Below, one piece after another: positions 1 through 6,688 of a DNA stretch of 11,060 bases. The notes below the pieces were generated by a model that saw only the letters and a list, made by a program, of their open reading frames with translations, was not told where the DNA came from and made no database searches. The translations under genes were made by a program, and so were the position numbers. Origin of the DNA: Deltaproteobacteria bacterium (GTDB taxonomy: Bacteria; Desulfobacterota; Desulfobacteria; Desulfobacterales; UBA11574); contig JAFDCA010000264.1 of NCBI GenBank assembly GCA_019313025.1, forward strand, positions 1 to 11,060, read 5' to 3'. Position 1 is the stretch's first letter. Every line of letters begins with the position of its first letter.

Positions 1-1207
1 CAAGATTGGTGAGGACCCATGGGAAACGTAGGGAATCTACAGCAACGGGCGGAAGATCTTTTTCGATATCGATTTGCAGGTGAATTTTTCGTTCTTTAGC
101 CTGATTGATCAGGGGCTTAAGGCATTCATTAACAACGTTATTTATATCCAGTAATTCTTTGGGCCGAGGCTTTAGGCTTGCATCCAGCTTTGCGATGTCA
201 ACCAATTCGTTGATCAATGCCGACAGACGGAGACAGTCTTCTCTGGCTGTTCTCAACAATTTCAATTTCTTTTCTTCAGACAAACGGTCTAATCTATCAG
301 ACATCATTCCTACGCTCATTGAAAGCGATGTCATTGGCGTTTTGAGCTGGTGAGAAAGGTCAGCAACAAACTGGGCTTTGGCTTCTTCAGCCTGCCGCAC
401 CTTTAATTTTTCAGCTGTTAGTTTGTCCGCACTGAGTTGGTCGTAAACCTCGAGTCGTTCAAACAGCCGGTTGAATTCCGATATCAAAAAACCGATTTCA
501 TCATGAGAAGCTACTGGAATCCTTGGGTATTTTCCCTTTCCTTCTTTGATCACCGGCAGGATTTGAGCAAGTTTGGTCAGCGGTCGAGAGATTCTGGATG
601 ATAGAATATAGCTAAAAGCAACAGCGAAAAGTATCGCAGCACAGAGCAAACCCATGGAGTATTTAATCCCTTTTTGGGCGATTTTTCGAGTTTCTTGTTC
701 AGCGGTTTCCATGGCTTTTTCGTTAATTAAGACCAAGTCATTCAAATCTGAAATCAAAGATGCCGTCAGAGAAAGAAATTCATGGAATTGTTGGTCAACT
801 TTAATAGCATGTTCACTGTCGGCTATAAATCTCGAATACAAGAGTTTATACTTTTTACTCTTGATAAATAATTGTTCTATGACTTGTTTCTCACCGGGTT
901 CGGTTATGTTATCATTACAAATTTTTAACAATGACAAAATATTGTGTTCAAACTGAGATCCTTGATGAACATCGATCATCTCTTGAAAAAGCGACATTAG
1001 CAAGCGGTTCCTATTCATATCAACAAGCTGCCGAATCTGTTGGGCGGTCTGGATGCTTTTGTAATTTTTTGACAGTATATGTTCTGCACTGCGCCCCAAA
1101 GAGCTTAAATGAACGTAATTTAGATAGATAACTGCAATCAGTATCAAAGTAGGGATAAGGATAGTGATAAAAAATTTGATTTTTATGGAGAATTTTATAT
1201 TTTTCAC
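1..1207 (-). CDS. Membrane sensor histidine kinase (3' part missing)
   Basis: A transmembrane two-component sensor kinase that would autophosphorylate on histidine and pass phosphate to a response regulator outside the window. I read the reverse strand as one uninterrupted frame of 402 codons. TM1 is about residues 10-27, followed by a mostly helical periplasmic sensor region (about 28-185), TM2 (186-202, GLLCAAILFAVAFSYIL), a HAMP linker (about 203-255, with DEIGFL), a coiled segment, and a HisKA dimerisation domain with H-box LSHQLKTPM, phospho-acceptor His286. The frame leaves the window at FPWVLTNL, the start of the N-box, so the ATP-binding G-boxes are not visible. GTG is chosen as start because the next in-frame ATG (residue 66) would remove TM1; a stop lies upstream in frame. 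The Shine-Dalgarno directly before the GTG is weak. The ligand is unknown. Family assignment is secure. Confidence 0.93.
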   Translation of the reverse strand, partial: MKNIKFSIKIKFFITILIPTLILIAVIYLNYVHLSSLGRSAEHILSKNYKSIQTAQQIRQLVDMNRNRLLMSLFQEMIDVHQGSQFEHNILSLLKICNDNITEPGEKQVIEQLFIKSKKYKLLYSRFIADSEHAIKVDQQFHEFLSLTASLISDLNDLVLINEKAMETAEQETRKIAQKGIKYSMGLLCAAILFAVAFSYILSSRISRPLTKLAQILPVIKEGKGKYPRIPVASHDEIGFLISEFNRLFERLEVYDQLSADKLTAEKLKVRQAEEAKAQFVADLSHQLKTPMTSLSMSVGMMSDRLDRLSEEKKLKLLRTAREDCLRLSALINELVDIAKLDASLKPRPKELLDINNVVNECLKPLINQAKERKIHLQIDIEKDLPPVAVDSLRFPWVLTNL

Positions 1208-1406
1208 TTGATTCTCAGTCTGACGCTGTCTTTTAATTCCAAATTCTGATGGGAACTCCTTTATGTGCCAAAATGTAATCTATTAAATTAATGAAAGCAA
1301 AAAAAAAGTTGACCAGTTATATTACTTCCCTGAAATGATCATTAATCATATACGAAATGAAAGTGTGTTTTAAAAACTCTCTTATACCCGTTTTCATCTT
1401 TCACAT

Positions 1407-3197
1407 TTAGAAAATAACCCTTACCCCACCAAGATCTTGAATTGAAAATTGGTGTTTTTCTTCAGGAGCACCGATAAAAATATTGTTGATTGGCACTCTA
1501 AATTCCTTTGAGACAGCCTCGACGATATCCGGGTTAAATTTACCTTTTCGGACGAACAATTCTATTTTCAATTTGGGAAAAATTTCTCCAAGCGCCTTCA
1601 GACTTTTGTTAAGTGATTCCTCTTCATTTTGCTCCTGATGGTTATAAAGGTGTAACACGACGACGGATCGACTTGGTTCATTGCGGAAAATATAATTGAA
1701 AGCCGTATACAAGCGGGCGAGATTTCCACCACGGGTGAAGAGAATCACTCTCTGATCAGTGATGGCAGTAATATGATCGATCACCTTGGTTCTCCAGAGC
1801 AAAACACGGGTCATTAAATTATTAAGCATCTGCAAAACGGTTTTCAAGATGGGAATTCGTAAATACATCATCACAACCAAAAATGCGGTGGGAATGAAAT
1901 ACTGGAGAAAATACGATAGGTTTTTATGGTCGATGATCACGTTTCCCAAAATTCCTAAACTGGTTGCGGTTATTGCAACCAATATGGTCATCCAACCGGT
2001 CCGGTAAGTTCGCTTGAGTTCCTTACGCCGAATTTTAAGCAGAATATTCCCGATACCGAAGAGCGTCATGACGCCTAAAAATGATATGGTATAGACACCG
2101 GCCAGTGACAACAGGCTTCCTCGGGTAACTATCAGAATAGATGAACATAAAAGAAAAAAACTGATGATAATGCGATGACAGCTTCCTCGCCGATTTTTTT
2201 TTAAGAAAAGTTGCGGTAGGCACTGATCAAGTGCCATACGCTGGACCAAACCGGTCACGCCCACAAAACTGGTCAACACTGCACCAGATAGGACGGCGGT
2301 GGCATCAATAACGACAATCAATTTAAAGGTGTCACCCCCCATCAGGTGGGCCATTTCCGAGAGGAGAGAATCTTTGTACATTACAATCTGGTCTAATGGA
2401 AAAAGGTTCAGCGAAAGCAGAGAAATCAACGGATTGAATATGGCCACGGCGATTAACATATTGCGCAGGGTCTTGCGGAAAACGCCCACGTCCTGTTCTT
2501 CAACAAAGTTGGCCGAACTTTCAAAGCCACTGATACCCAGCAATGCTGCTGAAAACCCAAAAGCAAAGGCTATAATGAGATTGTGGCCCACCGGCAGGAT
2601 AGAAAAATTACTTTTGAATATGTGAAAATCTGTCGGAATACTCACAATAGCCATAACACAGAAAACCGTCAGGACGACCATGTGAAAAATAAAGATAATC
2701 AGGGCCACTACCGCAGACTCGGTAATACCGATGATGGCCAGCGCAGCAAAGATTCCTAATACAAAAATCGTTCCCTCTATAATACTGATGCTCGGAATAA
2801 CGGTGTGCAGATACTCGACAGCAGTTTTGGAAGATATGACCGCCGTGGCAATATAGGAAAGGATGGTCATACAGGCTGCCAAGGCAGCGGCAAACTTAGA
2901 CGTGCTGTTCAGCAAACAGTTATAAGTGCCGCCATTTAACGGTAGGGCCTCAACAACCTCCGTATATACCTTTTTATAAAGATAAAGCAAAAAAGCGACC
3001 AAAAGCAACACAACCGGCGCCAAGACACCAGCAAAAACCGCAGCAATCGCCGAAACATACAAGCAGGAGGAAGTGATATCATTGCCACAAATACCGGTGG
3101 CCAGCCATTGATTCAATCTTTTTTTATGGCAAGTCCCGACCAAAAATTCCTCGGGGGTCGAAGAGATCGTCGGTTTAATTGCTAAGCTTTTTCCCAT
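1407..3197 (-). CDS. APC-superfamily amino acid permease with C-terminal USP-like domain
   Basis: Inner-membrane secondary transporter, probably for amino acids or related amines; the substrate cannot be read from sequence. The 596 residues comprise a hydrophobic core of roughly 12 spans (about 33-450) and a soluble tail (about 470-596). Family-like features are the unwound TM1 region (ATGICGNDITSS, 33-44), LPLNGGTY (85-92) after TM2, and GFESSANFVEEQ (224-235), typical of the APC intracellular-loop signature. The tail alternates beta strands and helices (RVILFTRGG, SVVVLHLYN, NNIFIGAP) in a universal-stress-protein-like Rossmann pattern, as in other bacterial permeases with cytosolic USP-type regulatory tails. 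Start: ATG at 3197 with AAGGA about 10 nt upstream. The gene has its own sigma-54 promoter candidate (3285-3301) and follows the Lon-like gene after a 366-bp gap. No convincing terminator follows it. APC membership is clear; the USP-like call for the tail is less certain. Confidence 0.88.
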   Translation of the reverse strand: MGKSLAIKPTISSTPEEFLVGTCHKKRLNQWLATGICGNDITSSCLYVSAIAAVFAGVLAPVVLLLVAFLLYLYKKVYTEVVEALPLNGGTYNCLLNSTSKFAAALAACMTILSYIATAVISSKTAVEYLHTVIPSISIIEGTIFVLGIFAALAIIGITESAVVALIIFIFHMVVLTVFCVMAIVSIPTDFHIFKSNFSILPVGHNLIIAFAFGFSAALLGISGFESSANFVEEQDVGVFRKTLRNMLIAVAIFNPLISLLSLNLFPLDQIVMYKDSLLSEMAHLMGGDTFKLIVVIDATAVLSGAVLTSFVGVTGLVQRMALDQCLPQLFLKKNRRGSCHRIIISFFLLCSSILIVTRGSLLSLAGVYTISFLGVMTLFGIGNILLKIRRKELKRTYRTGWMTILVAITATSLGILGNVIIDHKNLSYFLQYFIPTAFLVVMMYLRIPILKTVLQMLNNLMTRVLLWRTKVIDHITAITDQRVILFTRGGNLARLYTAFNYIFRNEPSRSVVVLHLYNHQEQNEEESLNKSLKALGEIFPKLKIELFVRKGKFNPDIVEAVSKEFRVPINNIFIGAPEEKHQFSIQDLGGVRVIF

Positions 3198-3284
3198 TTC
3201 AAATTTTCCTTCACTTTAATAAAAAAAAATTGCAATAGCTTAAGATTTTCTTCTTCGACTTGTTAGTCGTTGATTACGTTTATA

Positions 3285-3301
3285 CGCATATTTTATGCCA
3301 G
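3285..3301 (-). promoter_or_regulatory. Sigma-54 (-24/-12) promoter for the APC permease
   Basis: On the minus strand this reads CTGGCATAAAATATGCG. GG and GC are separated by exactly 10 nt, as in the RpoN consensus YTGGCACG-N4-TTGCW. The -12 C is at 3286, so transcription would begin near 3274, giving a leader of roughly 77 nt before the ATG at 3197. It is weaker than the other two promoters (CAT instead of CAC, ATGCG instead of TTGCW), but lies downstream of the same type of palindrome. Confidence 0.6.
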
Positions 3302-3373
3302 CTATAATAAAAATTGAAAAATCAATTGGTTAAAAAATATAAAAAATCTTGAGATGTTTTGGACAAATCACAT

Positions 3374-3389
3374 CGTGCATTTCTGCACG
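3374..3389. repeat. Inverted repeat CGTGCA-N4-TGCACG
   Basis: Perfect 6-bp arms around a 4-nt spacer, centred about 95 bp upstream of the permease -12 C. It resembles the TTGCA-N3-TGCAA sites but has a different outer base and spacer length, so it may be a divergent copy or a site for another protein. It could also form a small RNA hairpin, but no T-tract follows. Confidence 0.45.
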
Positions 3390-3397
3390 AAATTTGC

Positions 3398-3412
3398 CTT
3401 GCAAAATGCAAG
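3398..3412. promoter_or_regulatory. Palindrome CTTGCA-N3-TGCAAG, candidate activator site
   Basis: A perfect 6+6 palindrome with a 3-nt centre (CTTGCAAAATGCAAG). Its core TTGCA-N3-TGCAA is the motif found upstream of both plus-strand sigma-54 promoters. Its centre is 119 bp upstream of the permease -12 C, a usual distance for enhancer sites of sigma-54 activators. Confidence 0.6.
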
Positions 3413-3563
3413 ATTTAGGTATGATTGATGATTTTCCGCTGAGATCGAAAGAGTATGGTTTTTGGGAAAATATGAATTAAAGGGAAGTATTTTATTCTAT
3501 ATTTGAACTGAGGCTTTTAGGACCAAGGTGTTTATAACAATTAAGGTGCAAAATTTGAAAATA

Positions 3564-5567
3564 CTAATTCAACACTAAATCGATAATTTCTTCCAATTCA
3601 TTGATTTTATAAATCTTGAGATCTTTACTGATATCCTGGGGGATATCTCTGATATCCGCCTCGTTTTTGGCCGGGAAAACCACGGACTTGACACCGGCCC
3701 TATGAGCAGCCAAAACCTTTTCCTTGACACCCCCCACGGGCAGAATTCTCCCACTTAACGTCAATTCCCCGGTCAGTGCCACGTTCCTTTTACAGGGACG
3801 CTCCGTTATCAAACTGATGAGTGCAACGGCAATGGTCAGACCCGCGGAAGGCCCGTCTTTCGGGATGGCACCGGCTGGCACATGAATGTGGATGTCATGG
3901 GTTTCGAACATGTCGTCCGGGATATTCAATGACGCTGCATGGCTTCGGATATAGCTCATTGCCGCATGGGCCGACTCCTTCATCACATCCCCCAAGGAAC
4001 CGGTTAGAATAAGATTTCCTTTGCCTTTCATTTTAGCGGCCTCAATGAATATAATTTGACCGCCCGCTTCCGTCCATGCCAGTCCGGGGGTCACCCCCAC
4101 CCTTTCTTTGGCTTCCGCAATTTCAAAATAAAACTTTCTAGGACCCAGAAGGCTTTCCACCTTTTCCGGAGTAATGATATTGGATCCATTTTCATGCTGA
4201 CCGCGTAATGTTTCCCTGGCAATTTTGCGGCAGATAGAAGCGATCTGGCGCTTGAGATTTCGCAGACCTGCCTCTCGGGTGTATTCTCTGATGATCTTGT
4301 GAATGGTTTCTATGCTAAAAACCGGTGGGTTTTCCGTGAGACCCGCTTCTTCGATTTCTCTGGGGATTAAATAGTGGGCTGCAATTTTTGCTTTTTCTTC
4401 TTCCGTATACCCCAGCAGGGTAATTACCTCCAGCCGGTCCAGAAGCGGGCCGGGAATCAGATCCAGGGCATTTGCTGTGGCGATGAACATCACACGAGAC
4501 AGGTCAAAGGGAACATCCAGATAATGGTCTACAAAATGCGTATTCTGCTCGGGATCAAGAACTTCCAGCAATGCTGCGGCCGGGTCGCCTTTGAAATCCC
4601 GGCCGATTTTGTCTATTTCATCGAGCATAATCAGCGGATTCTTCGTTTCCGCACGGCGAATTTCCTGAATAATTCTTCCCGGCAACGCACCGACATAGCT
4701 TTTCCGGTGCCCTCTTATTTCGGCCTCGTCTTTCATGCCGGCCAAAGATATGCGGACGAATTTCCGTTCCAAACTCTTGGCAATAGACATTCCCAGAGAC
4801 GTTTTCCCGGTTCCGGGCGGCCCGGCAAAACAGAGCACCGGACCTTTCGGTTCCAGTTGCACCTTTTTCTTATACAGCGCTTTTTGGATGGTTGCCCGGA
4901 TCTCATTGAGCTTTAATGGTTTTGTCAGATAGTGGTACGAGCCCTTTTTCATGGCTTCAATGGCCGTAGACACCGTGGCGTAGCCTGTGATGATGATGAC
5001 TTCAGTATTTGGATTGACCGATTTGGCTTTTTCCAATACAGCCATACCATCGACTTTTCCCATTTTCAGATCCGTTACAATTACATCAAAGGCGCTCTTT
5101 TCCAGAAACTTCAACGCTTCCGATCCGTTGGCAGCGGTATCAACTTGATAGCCGTCTTTTTTAAAAACATGCTCAAGATTCTGACGGGTTATTTTTTCAT
5201 CATCTACCACCAATATTTTATGCTGGTGTGACAATTTTAAAACCCTGACGGAAAGATGCTCCAGAATCCGATCTTTAATTTTGGCCAGCCCAAAATGATC
5301 TTCATTGAGAATCGACTCAGCCCGTTTAATATCGAGATTATCATCCGTCATCTTGTTCCAAGGGAGACTCACCAGATAATCGATATAATTGATGCCGATG
5401 GTGTATTCAGCACTTGAAGGCGACGTTTTCGTCAGTCGCTCTATTTCTTTATAGGCAACTTTTTCCACCGGTACGGACATCCTGGCTTTTCGAACTTCTT
5501 CTTTTAATTCCTCAAGCTCCGACGGCAGTTCCTTTAGTTGTCCTTTTTCTTTTCCAAATATTCGCAT
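3564..5567 (-). CDS. Lon-type AAA+ protease with an internal response-regulator receiver domain
   Basis: An ATP-dependent Ser-Lys peptidase (S16 family) of 667 residues with unusual architecture. Residues about 18-112 match the helical segment preceding the AAA+ domain in ordinary Lon (SPSSAEYTIGINYIDYLVSLPW; NEDHFGLAKIKDRILEHL). Residues about 116-233 form a complete NtrC-like receiver: acidic pair D122/D123, phospho-acceptor D166, T194, and K216 in TKP. The Lon frame then resumes at KGPVLCFAGPPGTGKTS, with Walker A 249-256, Walker B LDEID 315-319 and a likely arginine finger R378. The protease domain retains DGPSAG with catalytic S574, and K617 lies 43 residues later, the same spacing as S679/K722 of E. 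coli Lon. The usual N-terminal substrate-binding LAN domain is absent; typical Lon is near 800 residues. The enzyme should be active, probably gated by phosphorylation, which is inference. Start: ATG 5567 with a weak GGAA upstream. It is divergent from the 5919 operon. Confidence 0.95.
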   Translation of the reverse strand: MRIFGKEKGQLKELPSELEELKEEVRKARMSVPVEKVAYKEIERLTKTSPSSAEYTIGINYIDYLVSLPWNKMTDDNLDIKRAESILNEDHFGLAKIKDRILEHLSVRVLKLSHQHKILVVDDEKITRQNLEHVFKKDGYQVDTAANGSEALKFLEKSAFDVIVTDLKMGKVDGMAVLEKAKSVNPNTEVIIITGYATVSTAIEAMKKGSYHYLTKPLKLNEIRATIQKALYKKKVQLEPKGPVLCFAGPPGTGKTSLGMSIAKSLERKFVRISLAGMKDEAEIRGHRKSYVGALPGRIIQEIRRAETKNPLIMLDEIDKIGRDFKGDPAAALLEVLDPEQNTHFVDHYLDVPFDLSRVMFIATANALDLIPGPLLDRLEVITLLGYTEEEKAKIAAHYLIPREIEEAGLTENPPVFSIETIHKIIREYTREAGLRNLKRQIASICRKIARETLRGQHENGSNIITPEKVESLLGPRKFYFEIAEAKERVGVTPGLAWTEAGGQIIFIEAAKMKGKGNLILTGSLGDVMKESAHAAMSYIRSHAASLNIPDDMFETHDIHIHVPAGAIPKDGPSAGLTIAVALISLITERPCKRNVALTGELTLSGRILPVGGVKEKVLAAHRAGVKSVVFPAKNEADIRDIPQDISKDLKIYKINELEEIIDLVLN

Positions 5568-5670
5568 GTTAGGATTCCATTACTATACGACCGATTTGAG
5601 GTCATAAAAACAGATTCAGTTCCAACGTGCAATAATTTTTTTTTGAAAGAACCAAAGAAAATTTTGAGAG

Positions 5671-5683
5671 TTACAATCTGCAA
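5671..5683. promoter_or_regulatory. Distal palindrome TTACA-ATC-TGCAA upstream of the USP-like operon
   Basis: An imperfect palindrome of the TTRCA-N3-TGYAA type, flanked by G and C that extend the symmetry by one pair. Its centre is 190 bp upstream of the -12 C of the promoter at 5852-5868. It is followed by a T-tract ending in TGCAA (5700-5704), an arrangement repeated upstream of the SLC13 operon. Confidence 0.6.
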
Positions 5684-5758
5684 CAAGACGTTCTTTTTTT
5701 GCAATACAGCCTAACATATTCATAAAATTAGGTATTTATCTGCTCACTCAACGAAGCA

Positions 5759-5771
5759 TTGCAAATTGTAA
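5759..5771. promoter_or_regulatory. Proximal palindrome TTGCA-AAT-TGTAA upstream of the USP-like operon
   Basis: A copy of the TTRCA-N3-TGYAA motif. Its centre at 5765 is exactly 102 bp upstream of the -12 C at 5867, the same distance as the proximal site of the SLC13 operon. The position fits an upstream activating sequence for a sigma-54 activator. Confidence 0.65.
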
Positions 5772-5823
5772 CTATTTTTTAAAATTTTATCCTCACACCG
5801 ATTCCAATGTTTAATCAATATAT

Positions 5824-5834
5824 TCAATATGATA
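5824..5834 (+). promoter_or_regulatory. Conserved 11-bp promoter-proximal element TCAATATGATA
   Basis: It ends 33 bp before the -12 C. The identical sequence occurs at the same distance from the SLC13 operon promoter (7517-7527). It lies between activator sites and promoter, where a bending protein such as IHF often acts, but it does not fit the IHF consensus well. Its function is unknown. Confidence 0.5.
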
Positions 5835-5851
5835 GTCCTTATTTGGCATTG

Positions 5852-5868
5852 TTGGCACAGGAATTGCT
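5852..5868 (+). promoter_or_regulatory. Sigma-54 (-24/-12) promoter of the USP-like operon
   Basis: TTGGCACAGGAATTGCT is a near-perfect RpoN promoter: TGGCAC at -24, TTGCT at -12, and 10 nt between GG and GC. Transcription would start near 5879, about 40 nt before the ATG at 5919. It runs through the start of an upstream extension of the 5919 frame, which supports the internal ATG as the real start. Confidence 0.85.
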
Positions 5869-5918
5869 CTATCAGTGATCAAACGCAAAAAAAAATCGAA
5901 CCAAGGAGGAATTCAGCC

Positions 5919-6095
5919 ATGTTTAAATTCAAAGAAACTTTTGACAGATTGATGGCGGCAATTACGTTTGCTGAAGCCAATGAACATGAGCTTGCGCTCG
6001 ATATCATGCATGACCGGCCGGAAAAGGAAACCCGGAAAAGGGTGGATGTTCATATCCGGCGCAGCGAAGAAACCCGGCCCCAGATGCGCATTTAA
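5919..6095 (+). CDS. Small protein carrying the TFAEA-type helical module
   Basis: A 58-residue soluble, highly charged protein that I do not recognise by name. Residues 13-30 (AAITFAEANEHELALDIM) carry a short motif also found in the next two proteins of the operon; the remaining tail is basic and acidic (KRVDVHIRRSEETRPQ) and probably unstructured. The ATG at 5919 is chosen over the in-frame ATG at 5829 because an excellent AAGGAGG (5903-5909) sits 9 nt before it and because the sigma-54 promoter overlaps the longer form. It is the first gene of the operon, 35 nt before the next. The motif pattern (small residues, aromatic, then A-x-x-x-M) resembles one helix-turn-helix unit of a TPR-like hairpin, suggesting a protein-interaction role. 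That is inference. Confidence 0.8.
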   Translation: MFKFKETFDRLMAAITFAEANEHELALDIMHDRPEKETRKRVDVHIRRSEETRPQMRI

Positions 6096-6130
6096 CCGGG
6101 CTGATGTGTTGAAGGAAAAAGGGGATAAAA

Positions 6131-6637
6131 ATGGAAAAAGTATTATTGGCCATAGACGGCATGACACCCGACCGAAAAGCGTTTCGTTACGCGATTGCAC
6201 TTTGCAGGCGAATTAGGGCGGAGTTGAACATTTTTCAGATAATCAGACCCAAGCATTATCAAGAATATGTGAAAAAGGTTCAAAAAAAAGCCTCTCTCGC
6301 AAGAAAATTTTTAGAGGGCTCCATGGTAGCGGCCACCTTTGCCGAAGCCGGTGAACATGAGACCGCCTTGGATATTATGGCCGAGGCATCAAAGGAAATC
6401 AGACATCTTTTGCAGGAATCCGAAGAAGCAGGCGTTCCTTGTCAGTTTTCGATCAAGTCGGGACATCCTGAAAAGGAGATTGTCAATTATGTAAACAACC
6501 ATCGAAACGTTGTTTTGACCATTTACGATGTTTCTGAACCAGATGCCAATGAAGCCGTAAACATTTCCAAAAAGAAAAATACACTTACAAGAATAAGAAA
6601 AGGTTTATCCGTTCCCCTGGTCACTGTTCAAAATTAG
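6131..6637 (+). CDS. USP-like protein with internal TFAEAGEHE module
   Basis: A 168-residue cytosolic protein. The N-terminus (KVLLAIDGMTPDRKAFRYAI, residues 3-22) is the typical first strand and helix of universal stress proteins, and the end (SVPLVTVQ) matches the last USP strand. Between them, residues 65-83 carry VAATFAEAGEHETALDIM, the module shared with the flanking gene products. The usual ATP-binding G-2x-G-9x-G(S/T) signature of UspA/MJ0577-type proteins is not visible (the corresponding region reads LTIYDVSEPDAN), so nucleotide binding is doubtful. Its AAGGGG-type ribosome site lies just before the ATG at 6131. It is the second gene of the sigma-54 operon and 51 nt precede the next gene. 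USP-like fold is likely; the biological role is unknown. Confidence 0.82.
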   Translation: MEKVLLAIDGMTPDRKAFRYAIALCRRIRAELNIFQIIRPKHYQEYVKKVQKKASLARKFLEGSMVAATFAEAGEHETALDIMAEASKEIRHLLQESEEAGVPCQFSIKSGHPEKEIVNYVNNHRNVVLTIYDVSEPDANEAVNISKKKNTLTRIRKGLSVPLVTVQN

Positions 6638-6688
6638 AAATCAAATAAGAAGAAGAAAATAAATATAAAATAAAAGAGGAGATAAAAA

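Larger units (their letters stand above)
3302..3563. other. Regulatory intergenic region between the Lon-like gene and the permease promoter
   Basis: An AT-rich stretch with no coding potential that I could recognise. It holds two inverted repeats (3374-3389 and 3398-3412) upstream of the permease promoter. I see no stem followed by a T-run on the minus strand, so no intrinsic terminator for the Lon-like gene is supported, and read-through into the permease is possible. Confidence 0.5.
5568..5918. other. Divergent regulatory region (Lon-like gene / USP-like operon)
   Basis: This 351-bp non-coding region carries, for the plus strand, two palindromes (5671-5683, 5759-5771), a T-tract with a TGCAA half-site (5700-5704), the 11-bp element (5824-5834) and a sigma-54 promoter (5852-5868). 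For the minus-strand Lon-like gene no convincing promoter was found. The best sigma-54-like match is TTGGAACTGAATCTGTT on the minus strand (about 5625-5609), which has GT in place of the -12 GC. A TATAGT at about 5588-5583 has no good -35 partner. Confidence 0.6.

Noticed and set aside
105..1131. Several plus-strand open frames at 105-353, 654-956 and 931-1131
   Set aside because: They lie opposite the continuous histidine kinase frame on the minus strand and have no family features or good ribosome sites.
1208..1406. Terminator or promoter between the APC permease and the histidine kinase
   Set aside because: AT-rich sequence with no convincing stem plus T-run and no GG-N10-GC match that I could find.
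3374..3412. The two inverted repeats read as a terminator of the Lon-like gene
   Set aside because: No T-run follows either stem on the minus strand, and the repeats match the candidate regulator sites found elsewhere.
3821..5231. Plus-strand open frames opposite the Lon-like gene
   Set aside because: They are antisense shadows of a strongly conserved coding region; their translations show no recognisable domain.
5609..5625. Sigma-54-like promoter for the Lon-like gene on the minus strand (TTGGAACTGAATCTGTT)
   Set aside because: The -24 part is acceptable, but the -12 element has GT where GC is expected, so it is not listed as a promoter feature.
5829..6095. Longer version of the 58-residue protein starting at ATG 5829
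   Set aside because: The extension covers the sigma-54 promoter (5852-5868), and the AAGGAGG at 5903-5909 clearly serves the ATG at 5919.
6195..6207. TTGCA-CTT-TGCAG inside the second gene of the USP-like operon
   Set aside because: One mismatch to the palindrome and located within coding sequence encoding conserved helix residues; taken as background occurrence.
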